The notes: generated by a model not told the origin, from the sequence alone. A stretch of DNA of 64,000 nucleotides from Natranaeroarchaeum sp042663585 (GCF_042663585.1 NZ_JBHTAN010000006.1:2604001-2668000), one strand, 5' to 3'. Positions 50,983-59,472 are shown, numbered from the stretch's first letter. Numbers and translations: made by a program.

Positions 50983-51372
50983 ATGCCCACTGTAGAATAC
51001 CTCAATTACGAAGTGCTGGACGACCAGGGCTGGGAGATGGACGACGACGACCTCTTCGATCAAGCCGCAGACGCTGGCCTCGACGCCGAGGACTACGGCT
51101 CTCTCGAAGTTAACGAAGGCGAGTATATCCTCGAAGCCGCCGAAGCGCAGGGCTACGATTGGCCGTTCTCGTGCCGTGCTGGCGCATGTGCGAACTGCGC
51201 AGCAATCGTCTACGAGGGCGAGATCGACATGGATATGCAGCAGATCCTCAGCGACGAGGAAGTCGAAGAGAAGAACGTTCGACTCACCTGCATCGGTAGC
51301 CCCGACGCCGAGGAAGTGCGGATCGTCTACAACGCGAAACACCTCGACTACCTGCAGAACCGCGTCATATAA
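50983..51372 (+). CDS. fdx: 2Fe-2S ferredoxin, haloarchaeal type
   Basis: 129 residues. The plant-type cluster ligands are in FSCRAGACANCAAIV and LTCIGSPDAEEV (four cysteines in the CX4CX2C...C pattern). The N-terminal part includes the hyperacidic insert (WEMDDDDLFDQAADAGLDAE) known from Halobacterium and Haloarcula ferredoxins. It carries electrons, for example from 2-oxoacid:ferredoxin oxidoreductases. A TATA-like ACAATAAC lies about 38 nt upstream. A 27-nt hairpin follows the stop. Confidence 0.95.
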   Translation: MPTVEYLNYEVLDDQGWEMDDDDLFDQAADAGLDAEDYGSLEVNEGEYILEAAEAQGYDWPFSCRAGACANCAAIVYEGEIDMDMQQILSDEEVEEKNVRLTCIGSPDAEEVRIVYNAKHLDYLQNRVI

Positions 51373-51421
51373 CGACAGTTCGGCCCGTTCTGGCCGACCA
51401 TCATCTTTTATGCGGTAGCGG

Positions 51422-51448
51422 GCGCGAGCGGCTCGATAGCCGCTGCGC
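51422..51448. terminator. Strong hairpin between convergent genes
   Basis: GCGC, bulged G, AGCGGCT, loop CGAT, AGCCGCT, GCGC gives eleven base pairs with one bulge. It lies midway in the 118-bp gap between ferredoxin and the flavoprotein gene and can serve as a bidirectional mRNA end. I see no T tract. Confidence 0.45.
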
Positions 51449-51490
51449 TCCTCGGATCGCAATCGGGGGCGCTTCCCGACTGCCGTGCGA

Positions 51491-52381
51491 TCAGTCTGAC
51501 GTACGATCGAGATATGCCCGGATCCGATCGTCGTCGATGTGGTCGAGTAGCCGCTCGTAGCCGCGCTGGCGTCGCTCCTCGATCTCTGCGTCCGACTGGC
51601 GGGTCCGGAACGCTCGGTCGATATACGCTTCACGCAGTTCGTCCAGGTCCTCGCGCTCGTCGTCGATCTGGTTATCGAACCACTCCCGCCAGCGGTCCCG
51701 ATCAGCCCACTCGCCGGTGAACTCTGACGCAGGTCGGAGCCAGTCGTAGTGCGTCGCGACCGCATCGGGAAAACCCACCTCGGCGCGCACGTCCTTGATC
51801 AGGGACCGGGCAACGTGGGCTCCCTGGCCCGCCGAGACGATGGCCTGTGCGTTCCGGGTCCCGTTTGGCGACGCGACGTAGAGTCCGTCGATAGGCGTCC
51901 GTCCGTCCGCGTCGGGATACTCGGGGTCGAAGCGCTCCTCGCGCTCACCGTGGTGCTCATGCAGTTCGAACATCGCCTCGTCGTCGAGCGGTCGGAGATA
52001 GTCGCCGTCGTACCACGTCGCCGTGACGACATGGTCGGCCAGAACGGAGCTTCCGTCCTCGGTATCGACTGCGAACCGCCGGCCTGCGTCGCTTCGTTCG
52101 ACGGAGTCGACCAGTTCCGGGACGATATCGGAGCCAGCCGCTTCGGCATGTGCATGCATCAGATCGTAGAACGTGTCGACCTCGATGCCGCCCGGAAAGC
52201 CGAGATAGTTCGTCAGATACGCACACCGACGTAGCGCCGAGTTCCCGCGGTCGAAGACGACGGTATCGAGTCCGTAGCGGGCGGTGAAGACGGCGGCCGA
52301 ACAGCCTGCCGGTCCGCCACCAACGACCGCAACGTCGCACTCGCTCGGCACACGTCCGCCGGCGTCGCTGTCGGAAGCCAT
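51491..52381 (-). CDS. FAD/NAD-binding oxidoreductase, thioredoxin-reductase-like without the redox CxxC
   Basis: 296 residues. The N-terminal dinucleotide motif CDVAVVGGGPAGCSAAVFTA and the FAD block RTPIDGLYVASPNGTRNAQA with GQGAHVARSL resemble thioredoxin reductases. The CxxC pair of true reductases is missing. TNYLGFPGGIEVDTF matches the usual region before it. The C-terminal 90 residues are helical and charged (DRDRWREWFDNQIDDERED). Its ATG overlaps the stop of the iron-binding-protein gene (TGATG), so the two are co-transcribed under an iron-type operator. It is a candidate reductase for ferric siderophore, inferred from context. Confidence 0.75.
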   Translation of the reverse strand: MASDSDAGGRVPSECDVAVVGGGPAGCSAAVFTARYGLDTVVFDRGNSALRRCAYLTNYLGFPGGIEVDTFYDLMHAHAEAAGSDIVPELVDSVERSDAGRRFAVDTEDGSSVLADHVVTATWYDGDYLRPLDDEAMFELHEHHGEREERFDPEYPDADGRTPIDGLYVASPNGTRNAQAIVSAGQGAHVARSLIKDVRAEVGFPDAVATHYDWLRPASEFTGEWADRDRWREWFDNQIDDEREDLDELREAYIDRAFRTRQSDAEIEERRQRGYERLLDHIDDDRIRAYLDRTSD

Positions 52382-53598
52382 CAGATGTTCCCGTTGACGA
52401 TGTCGCTGACTCGCTGGCGGTCGAAGAGCTGTTCGTCGCCGAACTCATCGGGGTAGACGTCCTGTGCGGCCTGTTCGAGCTGAAAGAGATTGATAATCGG
52501 TCCCTGATAGATCCGCCCGCCGTCGATTACGCGGCCGTTCTGCACCGCAGAGAGTTTGCTCGCGACGGGGTGGTCTTCCATGTGTTCGACGATGTCGCTC
52601 TGGAAGTCGGCGTCGTGAACGCCGTCGTCCTGCCGAATCGCGATGATGTCGGGGTCGACCTCCAGTAGCGTCTCGTAGTCGATGGTCCCGCGCGAGGCGG
52701 CGAAGTCGTCGACATCGCTCTCGGCCAGTGCGCGGCCCACGTTCAGGTCGTTCCACTGTTTGGATTGTGTCCCGGAGCCGATCGTGTACGGGTAGAACGC
52801 TTCCGGTGGGAGCGATTCGGGGAACAACACCGCCACGTCGGGACTCTGCTCGGGACGGCGGGACTGCACGTCCGACAGAACCTCGTCGTGGAGGTCTGTG
52901 AACGCCTCGTAGCGGTCCCGTTCCTGAAACACGTCTGCGACTTTCTCGAAGGCCTCGTACAGGCTGTAGCGGGTATAATCGTGCCAGTCGTACCCCCCTG
53001 AGAAGATAGTGTTCCCCATGAACGGCGCGATATCGGTTTCGATATCGTCGATGTACTCCTCGTTCCAGTCGAGGCGGTTGATCATGAAGTTGGGGTCGAT
53101 CAGATGGAGATCAGCGTTCAGGGAGTAGAATACCTCTCTGTCCGTGCTTCCCTGCCAGAGCTCCGTCAGATCCTCTTTCTCTACCGAGACGTCCGGTAGC
53201 TCGTCGTAGAAGTGGGTGGCGTATCGGTTCCGGATGCCGATCGCCGAAAGCCCGTCGCCATGACCCAGCGCGACGCCCATGTCCGCGTAGTCGGCAGTGT
53301 ACGAGAACCACGTCTCGGGGACCGAGTCGAACTCGACGGTACCGACCGGCTCCATCGAGACCGAGTAGCTGCCGCTTTCCTCGGTCCCGTTCTCGTCGCT
53401 GTTTTCGGTCCCGTCCTCGTCGCCGTTTTCAGTCCCGTTCTCGTCGCCGTTTTCGGTCCCGTTCTCGTCGCCGTTGCCGGACCCGTCGTCCCCGTTGGGT
53501 TCGTCGAGCGTGGTACAGCCCGCGAAGACGCCGAACCCGGCCGCCCCCGCAGTCGTTCGAAGTACGTTTCGTCGCGTTCGGTCTGCTCTGTCGACCAT
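52381..53598 (-). CDS. Substrate-binding lipoprotein of an iron/siderophore ABC transporter
   Basis: 405 residues from the ATG at 53598. A TTG at 53601 is the only longer start. The Tat signal RTRRNVLRTTAGAAGFGVF leads to the lipobox ending FAGCT, so the mature protein is lipid-anchored at Cys28. A linker of repeated GDENGTEN/NGDEN units follows. The periplasmic-binding (type III, PF01497-like) fold shows SVPETWFSYTADYADMGVAL and HPVASKLSAVQNGRVIDGGR. It delivers ferric siderophore or heme-like ligand to the permease/ATPase at 53650-55622. An iron-type operator lies between its ATG and TATA box. Confidence 0.85.
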   Translation of the reverse strand: MVDRADRTRRNVLRTTAGAAGFGVFAGCTTLDEPNGDDGSGNGDENGTENGDENGTENGDEDGTENSDENGTEESGSYSVSMEPVGTVEFDSVPETWFSYTADYADMGVALGHGDGLSAIGIRNRYATHFYDELPDVSVEKEDLTELWQGSTDREVFYSLNADLHLIDPNFMINRLDWNEEYIDDIETDIAPFMGNTIFSGGYDWHDYTRYSLYEAFEKVADVFQERDRYEAFTDLHDEVLSDVQSRRPEQSPDVAVLFPESLPPEAFYPYTIGSGTQSKQWNDLNVGRALAESDVDDFAASRGTIDYETLLEVDPDIIAIRQDDGVHDADFQSDIVEHMEDHPVASKLSAVQNGRVIDGGRIYQGPIINLFQLEQAAQDVYPDEFGDEQLFDRQRVSDIVNGNI

Positions 53599-53601
53599 CA
53601 A

Positions 53602-53621
53602 TTTTTAGGTCAGCCTAAAAA
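53602..53621 (-). promoter_or_regulatory. DtxR-type iron box before the binding-protein gene
   Basis: The plus strand reads TTTTTAGGTCAGCCTAAAAA, two perfect 8-bp arms around four bases. It matches the DtxR/IdeR consensus TTAGGTTAGCCTAA at most positions. It starts 4 bases upstream of the ATG at 53598 and partly covers a TATA-like TTTTAAATT. Occupancy by a metal-loaded DtxR-family repressor (SirR/Idr in haloarchaea) would stop transcription. Confidence 0.8.
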
Positions 53622-53649
53622 TTTAAAACTCTTCCGAAACGCCGGGCGG

Positions 53650-54516
53650 TCACTCCGATTCGTTCGACAGCGCTGCTTTCGGCTGGATACGCACGTCAGG
53701 GTCGTGTCGGACCGCCGCCTCGACGTCGAAGACATCCGCGAGCAACTCCTCGGTGACGACGTTTTCGGGCGGTCCCCAGTCGTATAGCTCTCCGTCGTCT
53801 AGCGCGATCAGGTAATCCGCGAACCGGGCGGCCTGGGAGATGTCGTGAAGGACGACCGCAACGGTGACGTCTTTTTCCTCGTTCAGTTGGCGGATCGTTT
53901 CCAGCACGCGAAGCTGATGGTACAGATCCAGAAACGTCGTGGGTTCGTCGAGCAGGAGGACATCGGTGTCCTGGGCCAGCACCATCGCGATCCAGGCGAG
54001 TTGCTTTTGCCCGCCGCTAAGCTGGCCGAGTTCCGCATCTCGGAGGTCGTCGACGCCTGCGAGTTCGAGGGCCCGGTCGACGGCATCCCGGTCGTCCGCG
54101 GTGACGCTATCGAAGAACCCGCGGTGCGGATAGCGCCCGTGGTAGGCCAGGTCCTCGACAGTGATGCTGTTTAGCGAATCGTTCTCCTGTGAGAGGTGAC
54201 CGAGTTCACGGGCTAGCTCTTTCTGGCTCATCGACTGGATCGACTCGCCGTGCAGATAGACCGCCCCGTCGTCCGGCGTGAGATGATTCGAGAGCGCTTT
54301 CAACAGCGTGCTCTTCCCGCTTCCGTTGGGGCCGACCAGTGCGGTTACCGCCCCTTCGGGGATGTCGAGTCTGCTACAATCGACGACGGCCTCGTCGCTC
54401 GTCGGATAACTCAGTGCGAGGTCCTCGGCGACGAGCGCGCTGTCGATAGCGACGCGGTCGGTTCCCGTTGGCTCCGTACTACCTTCGACATCCGCGTCAA
54501 GACCCTGTCGTGCCAT
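53650..54516 (-). CDS. ABC transporter ATP-binding subunit, iron/siderophore (FecE/BtuD-like)
   Basis: 288 residues. An N-terminal extension of about 30 precedes the ATPase: Walker A ALVGPNGSGKSTLLKAL, Q loop GHLSQENDS, signature LGQLSGGQKQLAW, Walker B VLLLDEPTTFLDLYHQ and the H-switch VVLHDISQAARFAD. It drives uptake through the permease encoded directly upstream with a 1-nt junction (ATG at 54516 meets the permease stop). The two are cotranscribed from the operator at 55625. Confidence 0.92.
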   Translation of the reverse strand: MARQGLDADVEGSTEPTGTDRVAIDSALVAEDLALSYPTSDEAVVDCSRLDIPEGAVTALVGPNGSGKSTLLKALSNHLTPDDGAVYLHGESIQSMSQKELARELGHLSQENDSLNSITVEDLAYHGRYPHRGFFDSVTADDRDAVDRALELAGVDDLRDAELGQLSGGQKQLAWIAMVLAQDTDVLLLDEPTTFLDLYHQLRVLETIRQLNEEKDVTVAVVLHDISQAARFADYLIALDDGELYDWGPPENVVTEELLADVFDVEAAVRHDPDVRIQPKAALSNESE

Positions 54517-55622
54517 TATAGTTCACCCATCGACTGCTGTTTGCGCATCAGATAGAGGAAATACGGCCCACCGAGGAGTCCGGTGACGACGCCGACCGGC
54601 ATCTGTGCGCCCCCCAGCGCGAGTCGCGCACCGACGTCGGCGGTCACCATCAGCGCGGGCCCGGCGAAGAGACAGCCGAGCATCAACTGTCGGTAGTCAC
54701 TGCCCACGATGTTGCGGACGATATGAGGGACGACGAGGCCGAAGAAGCCGACGATTCCGGCCACCGAGATGGCGGCGCTCGCAGCGAGGATCGCCACCGC
54801 CGACAGCAGGAATCGGACGCGTTCGACGCGCATCCCGAGCGAGCGGGCCGTCTGCTCGCCGAGCAACAGGACGTTCAGTTGTCGTGCGCCTGCGAGCGCG
54901 AAGACGATTGCCACGATTGCCGGAAGGATCGCGATCCGCACTTCCGACCAGCCGGTTCCCGTGAGCGACCCCGTCGTCCACGCGATAGCCGTCTGGACGA
55001 CCCCGAGGTCCTCGGCGAAGAAGAACAGTCCCTGCTGAAGCGACTGAAACACCATATTGACGATGACGCCCGCCAGAACCAGCCGAACCGGACTCGTCCC
55101 CCCCTTCCACGCGATGAAGTAGACGAGCAGAAACGCCAGCGTCCCGCCCATTGCGGCGATGAGCGGCAGGAACGGGGCAAACCCACTGAAGACGACGAGC
55201 GTCGCCAGCACGGCGAATCCAGCCCCCGAACTCACGCCGAGGACGAACGGGCTGGCGAGTTCGTTACGGGTCACCGCCTGAAAGATCGCACCCGATATCG
55301 CGAGCGTCGCGCCGGCGATGATTCCGACGACGACCCGTGGCACCCGAAGGTTCCAGACGACGGTACGCCGGGTGCTCATCTCGGGGAGTTCACCGTCGAG
55401 CAGAAACGCGTTCCAGACGTCGAGGTTGAACAGTACGGCCGGATCGATTACCGTGTCCCACGCCTGCGCGATGGTCATCGAGTACGTCCCGAAGCTAACC
55501 TGCACGATGCCTGCAACAACCGTAAGAACTGCACTCACCAGACAGAACCCGACGAGGGTGCTCGTCAGCCAGCCACGCGACGACCCACGAGCGTGAACTG
55601 CCGACGACTGCTGTTCGTTCAT
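54516..55622 (-). CDS. FecCD-type ABC transporter permease
   Basis: 368 residues with about ten membrane helices. It is a FecCD/BtuC-family permease: RVVVGIIAGATLAISGAIFQ, LASPFVLGVSSGAGFAVLA, GVIVNMVFQSL, ARSLGMRVERVRFLLSAVAI and FFGLVVPHIVRNIVGSDYR, where the loop contacts the ATPase. A 30-residue charged N-terminus precedes the first helix. It imports iron-siderophore complexes in partnership with the lipoprotein at 52381-53598. The start codon lies just downstream of a perfect iron box. Confidence 0.93.
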   Translation of the reverse strand: MNEQQSSAVHARGSSRGWLTSTLVGFCLVSAVLTVVAGIVQVSFGTYSMTIAQAWDTVIDPAVLFNLDVWNAFLLDGELPEMSTRRTVVWNLRVPRVVVGIIAGATLAISGAIFQAVTRNELASPFVLGVSSGAGFAVLATLVVFSGFAPFLPLIAAMGGTLAFLLVYFIAWKGGTSPVRLVLAGVIVNMVFQSLQQGLFFFAEDLGVVQTAIAWTTGSLTGTGWSEVRIAILPAIVAIVFALAGARQLNVLLLGEQTARSLGMRVERVRFLLSAVAILAASAAISVAGIVGFFGLVVPHIVRNIVGSDYRQLMLGCLFAGPALMVTADVGARLALGGAQMPVGVVTGLLGGPYFLYLMRKQQSMGEL

Positions 55623-55624
55623 CG

Positions 55625-55642
55625 TTTTAGGTATACCTAAAA
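55625..55642 (-). promoter_or_regulatory. DtxR-type iron box before the permease gene
   Basis: TTTTAGGTATACCTAAAA, a perfect 18-bp palindrome, begins 3 bases upstream of the permease ATG at 55622. Its core TTAGG-N4-CCTAA is the DtxR/IdeR half-site pair, the same as in the box at 53602. A second, degenerate site cannot be excluded. Confidence 0.8.
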
Positions 55643-55768
55643 CAGGATAAAACCGTTACGATGTAGGGACACACGGGGAGAATCATCGACGTCGGCCGGA
55701 ATCCCTCGGCCTCAGTGGCGCTGGGCAACAGCCACGGAGCTATCTGCCGCGAAGCGCAGGTCCGCGTC

Positions 55769-56323
55769 TCACTCCGCCTCGGACGGTCCGGCGTGGTAGG
55801 ACGTCTCGGCCGAGCGTTCGAGCAGGTCGTCGACAAGCCGTGTGAACCGGTCGACAAGTCGATCCGGGATCCGTGGAGTGACCTCCGGGAGCACTCTCGC
55901 AGTTCGCTCCCTGTTCTGCAAGGCGAGCGTCACCCGATTCCGCTCGTCGTAGCGTTTCTCGACGATGCCGCGTTCGACGAGGTGATCGAGATGGTGTTCG
56001 AGCGTGCTACGGGCGATACCGAGCGAGTCGGCGACGGCATCCGGCGTGGCCGGTTCGTGCTCGATCAGGTGGACGACGATCGACCGGGCAGTCTCGCGAC
56101 GGAACAGCGCAAGCGCACCGCGCTCCCACTCGTCGTACGACGGCGGGTAGTAATGCGTCTGCCCGTAGAACTCGTCGCGGACCAGTTCGCCCGCGTCGAT
56201 CAGTCGGCGGACGTGATACTGGATCTGTCCCGGCGCGTACTCCGACTCGCGGACGAGTTCGTTGAAGTGGATCCCGGCGTCGTCGTAGATCTGTGCGCGG
56301 ATCTGTGGTCGTGTGTCGGTCAT
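55769..56323 (-). CDS. Transcription regulator with two winged-helix domains
   Basis: 184 residues from the ATG at 56323 (MTDTRPQIRAQIYDDAGIHF). The frame runs longer to 56440, but those 39 residues look non-coding. The first winged helix is about 5-70 (HFNELVRESEYAPGQIQYHV, RRLIDAGELVRDEFYG) and the second about 85-150 (TPDAVADSLGIARSTLEHHL, DHLVERGIVEKRYDERNRV). Tandem winged helices of this type occur in haloarchaeal regulators. The effector is unknown. It diverges from the three-helix membrane protein gene. Confidence 0.8.
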   Translation of the reverse strand: MTDTRPQIRAQIYDDAGIHFNELVRESEYAPGQIQYHVRRLIDAGELVRDEFYGQTHYYPPSYDEWERGALALFRRETARSIVVHLIEHEPATPDAVADSLGIARSTLEHHLDHLVERGIVEKRYDERNRVTLALQNRERTARVLPEVTPRIPDRLVDRFTRLVDDLLERSAETSYHAGPSEAE

Positions 56324-56443
56324 CTGTTCTCGACCGCAATAAGGAAAGCTACGAGTTCCATGATACAGGGTGTTTCGTTCCTTCCCAGCGGGCGAGAACG
56401 CTGACCGAAGAACATAGTACTGCACCGCTCTAGTCACCAACGA

Positions 56444-56830
56444 ATGGCTCCAGTGAGTTGGATGGCACTTGTAAACCAGGTGCCAGCCGTGAGCACGCCC
56501 GGAAGCGCGTGGCTAGACCCACAGCTAGCCCCGGTGCTCGTTGCCGTCATCGTACTCGCCGTCGCCGGGACGACACTGCTGTTTCTGGCCGGTCTCGTCG
56601 CCTACTCGCGGCGGCAAACGCGACGGTATCTACTGATTACGGTCGTGCTGGGCCTGCTCGTCGGCCGCTCGGTCGTGGGACTGGGGACCGTCCTCGGTGC
56701 CGTTCCGATGACGGCCCACCACCTCGTCGAGCACGGCTTCGACTTCCTGATCGCCGTGCTCATCCTGTACGCTGTCTACCGGAGCGGGCCGGAGCAGACC
56801 ACGCAAAGCGTCGGTACGACCGACGATTGA
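56444..56830 (+). CDS. Small three-helix membrane protein (DUF7471-like)
   Basis: 128 residues from the ATG at 56444. A later in-frame ATG at 56462 is also possible. Three hydrophobic segments (APVLVAVIVLAVAGTTLLFL, YLLITVVLGLLVGRSVVG, FDFLIAVLILYAVYRSG) with HHLVEHG in the loop before the last. This family sits beside two-wing regulators in haloarchaea, which fits here. Function unknown. Confidence 0.7.
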   Translation: MAPVSWMALVNQVPAVSTPGSAWLDPQLAPVLVAVIVLAVAGTTLLFLAGLVAYSRRQTRRYLLITVVLGLLVGRSVVGLGTVLGAVPMTAHHLVEHGFDFLIAVLILYAVYRSGPEQTTQSVGTTDD

Positions 56831-56847
56831 TCCCCGAAGTCGGTACG

Positions 56848-56853
56848 TATAAA
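56848..56853 (+). promoter_or_regulatory. TATA box of the prepilin peptidase gene
   Basis: TATAAA is centred about 27 nt before the GTG at 56878, which identifies that GTG as the start of a leaderless mRNA. Confidence 0.65.
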
Positions 56854-56877
56854 TCGGTACCGGACAGCGTTGGGAAC

Positions 56878-57888
56878 GTGATAGAGTTCGGACCGGTGTT
56901 TGCCGCGACGAGCGATCTACTGCGACTGCTTGCCGTCCCCGTCTTTGCGTGGGCCGCGTGGCGGGACATCCAGACCCGGCGCGTTCCCAACGTGATCTGG
57001 CCCCCACTGGCCCTGCTGGGGCTTCTGTTGCTCGTCTGGGACGGCTGGCGGGCGTTCGGCATCGGCGGCTACGACTGGCAGTTCTTTCTCGTTACGACGT
57101 CGATCAGTGTCGGTCTCGTGGTCCCACTGGCCTACGCCTTCTGGCGGATGGGCGGCTTCGGCGGCGCGGACGCGAAGGCGCTGATGACCATCGCCGTCCT
57201 GTTTCCCGCGTTTCCGTCCTACTACATCGGGACGAGCGTGTATCCGCCGATACAGACCGATGTCGGCGTCTTCTCGTTTACCATCCTCACGAACGCCGTC
57301 CTGGTCGCACTCGCGTTCCCGGTAGCGCTAACGCTCTACAACGCCCTACAGGGCCAGTTCGCGTCGGCGATGGTGGTCGGCCGCGTGCGACACTGGTCCG
57401 ACCTCTCGACCGTCCACGGCCGGATGATGGAGGAGCCGGATGGCCTCACCCGCGACGGACTGGATCTCGACGCACTCCGGATGTATCTGCGCTGGCGCGG
57501 GCTAACGCTCGCCGAACTGCGAGAAACCCCGGAGCGCTACCGGGATCCCGAGACGCTATCCGACGAGCCGAATCCGCCGACTGACGGCGCTGTAACCGCC
57601 GGTGAGGCGCTCGTTCCGGACGGCGGCGAACCTACAGGGAGCGAGAGAGAGGAGCCAGCCTACGAGGACCCCTGGGGGGCGGCCGCGTTTCTCGACGATA
57701 TCGAGGGGACGGCCTACGGGACGACGCCCGAAACGCTCCGGGACGCCCTCGACACGCTCGTCGAGCGAGATGAGGTGTGGGTCTCCCCAGGAATCCCGTT
57801 TATCGTCCCCATCTTTCTCGGGTTCGTCGTTGCACTCGTCTACGGCGACCTGCTCTTTCGGATTCTCGGGCTGCTGGGACTCGTATAG
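56878..57888 (+). CDS. Archaeal prepilin peptidase (A24 family, FlaK/PibD-like)
   Basis: 336 residues starting at a GTG fixed by the TATA box. The same frame runs open to 56458 but that part is the out-of-phase neighbour. Membrane protein with about six helices. The A24 catalytic aspartates are in WRDIQTRRVPNVIWPPLAL and GGFGGADAKALMTIAVLF. Such enzymes cut the signal of type IV pilins or archaellins. A charged insertion (about 170-300) containing DGGEPTGSEREEPAYEDPWG and WGAAAFLDDIEGTAYGT lies before the last helix pair. Pilin or archaellin genes are not in this window. Confidence 0.85.
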   Translation: MIEFGPVFAATSDLLRLLAVPVFAWAAWRDIQTRRVPNVIWPPLALLGLLLLVWDGWRAFGIGGYDWQFFLVTTSISVGLVVPLAYAFWRMGGFGGADAKALMTIAVLFPAFPSYYIGTSVYPPIQTDVGVFSFTILTNAVLVALAFPVALTLYNALQGQFASAMVVGRVRHWSDLSTVHGRMMEEPDGLTRDGLDLDALRMYLRWRGLTLAELRETPERYRDPETLSDEPNPPTDGAVTAGEALVPDGGEPTGSEREEPAYEDPWGAAAFLDDIEGTAYGTTPETLRDALDTLVERDEVWVSPGIPFIVPIFLGFVVALVYGDLLFRILGLLGLV

Positions 57889-57948
57889 CGGCTCTCGCTC
57901 GTTCTGTCGACCAAAAAGCCTACCTCTCGGAGGGGCGTTCACTCGGCC

Positions 57949-58326
57949 ATGAGCGAGACACGTGCCGACGTCGAGTTGGATTTCGGCGACGATGGGCTGG
58001 TCCCCGCGGTGGCACAGGATGCCGAAACCGGCGAGATCCTGATGCTCGCCTACGCCACCCGCGAGGCCCTCGAACGGAGCCGAGAGACCGGCCGGGCCCA
58101 CTACTACTCCCGGAGCCGCGAGGAGCTATGGGACAAGGGCGCGTCTAGCGGTCACGTCCAGCATATCGAGGACATACTCGTCGACTGTGACGGCGACGCC
58201 ATCGTCTACCAGGTCGACCAGGAGGGTGGCGCATGCCACACCGGCTACAACTCCTGTTTCTATCGGACCATCGACGGCGACGTCGTCGGCGAGAAAGTGT
58301 TCGACCCCGAAAGCGTCTACGAGTAA
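57949..58326 (+). CDS. hisI: Phosphoribosyl-AMP cyclohydrolase
   Basis: 125 residues. The zinc/active-site cysteines and His lie in DCDGDAIVYQVDQEGGACHT and GYNSCFYRTIDG. The opening block is LVPAVAQDAETGEILMLAYA, and YYSRSREELWDKGASSGHVQ is the substrate-binding region. It catalyses step 3 of histidine synthesis. It is a stand-alone HisI, without a HisE fusion. The next gene starts 10 bp downstream and probably shares its mRNA. Confidence 0.95.
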   Translation: MSETRADVELDFGDDGLVPAVAQDAETGEILMLAYATREALERSRETGRAHYYSRSREELWDKGASSGHVQHIEDILVDCDGDAIVYQVDQEGGACHTGYNSCFYRTIDGDVVGEKVFDPESVYE

Positions 58327-58335
58327 CGTCGAGAG

Positions 58336-59472
58336 ATGAGTGAGCACACTGCCAGGGAGTTCGACTCGGTCACGACACTCGATAGCGCCTATGATGAGCT
58401 ACAGGAACTCCGCGAGGAGCTAGAGCGGATCGGCGAGAGCGAAGTCGAAGCGGCCGTCGACGCCTATCGTGACGCCCACCGAATCCTCGACCGGTACGCC
58501 GACGAGGCTACCGGAACTGGCGATTTTAGGTCCTACGTCGAGTTCCGGGGGCAGTACTCGACCTTCGTCGAGGACCTCCCCGAGTGGCTGCCACGGCGGG
58601 AGGTGTTCGAGAAGTCGCTCGAAGCGGTCGACAAACGACGGCTCAACGAGGGTGATTTCGCCCGCGCTCGCGAGACGCTCGACGGCGTCGACGACCTCGT
58701 CGCGATGATCGAAGACAGGGACGACGCCCGGGAGCGCTACCGCGAGGCCCGCCTCGACGCCGCCGACCGACTAGACGCCATCGACGAGGAGGTCGGCGAT
58801 CTCGAACACGTCCTCGAACTCGGTGAGGCGGATCTGGATGCCCCGGTCGAGCGGCTCCGCGCCCCTATCGAGCAGTACAACGAGAGCGTTCGCAAGGCGT
58901 TCCGGGAGTACCGACACGAGGCGAGCGCCCGCGAGTTCCTGTCCTTCGTCGACCGGACGCAGTACTTCCCGCTGGTGGCCATGCCACGGCCGCCCGAGGA
59001 GCTTCTGGCGTTCGTGCGCGAGAGCCCCGACGGGACCGAGACGGTTCCGACACTGCTGGAGTACGCCGAGTACTCCCGCTCGAAGTTGGTTCATTACGCC
59101 GACGACGCCGATGCGCTCAAACGGAAGATAGCGACCCAGCAGACCTATCTCGACCGACTCGACGCCGATCCGCTGACGCTCGCATGGCCGCCAGCGGAGG
59201 CCTCCCTCCTGCGCTGGCGGGCCGACGAACTCCGCCGGGTGATCAGCCGGTTCGCCCCGGAGTCCGTGATCGCGAACCTCCGCAAGGTGCGGCGACTGAC
59301 GACCGAGGAAGCGGAGTTCGAGCGGCTCCGGAGGGCCGCGATAGCGCTCGACGAACTCGACGAAGAGACTCGCCAGCGGCTCGAAGCGGGAGCGGTCGAG
59401 ACGGATCTCGAACGGCTACGAGCCGAGAAACGTACGCTCCAGGAGCGCCTCGACGAGTTACCGGAGCCCTGA
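58336..59472 (+). CDS. Coiled-coil protein, haloarchaeal, unknown function
   Basis: 378 residues, almost entirely alpha-helical, with long heptad-like stretches (AYDELQELREELERIGESEV, DLERLRAEKRTLQERLDEL). A conserved core lies near YFPLVAMPRPPEELLAFVRE and AEASLLRWRADELRRVISRF. No membrane segment and no enzymatic motif. I recall this protein downstream of hisI in other haloarchaea. The T-run following the stop (GCCGTTTTTTAT) is a good terminator. Confidence 0.75.
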   Translation: MSEHTAREFDSVTTLDSAYDELQELREELERIGESEVEAAVDAYRDAHRILDRYADEATGTGDFRSYVEFRGQYSTFVEDLPEWLPRREVFEKSLEAVDKRRLNEGDFARARETLDGVDDLVAMIEDRDDARERYREARLDAADRLDAIDEEVGDLEHVLELGEADLDAPVERLRAPIEQYNESVRKAFREYRHEASAREFLSFVDRTQYFPLVAMPRPPEELLAFVRESPDGTETVPTLLEYAEYSRSKLVHYADDADALKRKIATQQTYLDRLDADPLTLAWPPAEASLLRWRADELRRVISRFAPESVIANLRKVRRLTTEEAEFERLRRAAIALDELDEETRQRLEAGAVETDLERLRAEKRTLQERLDELPEP

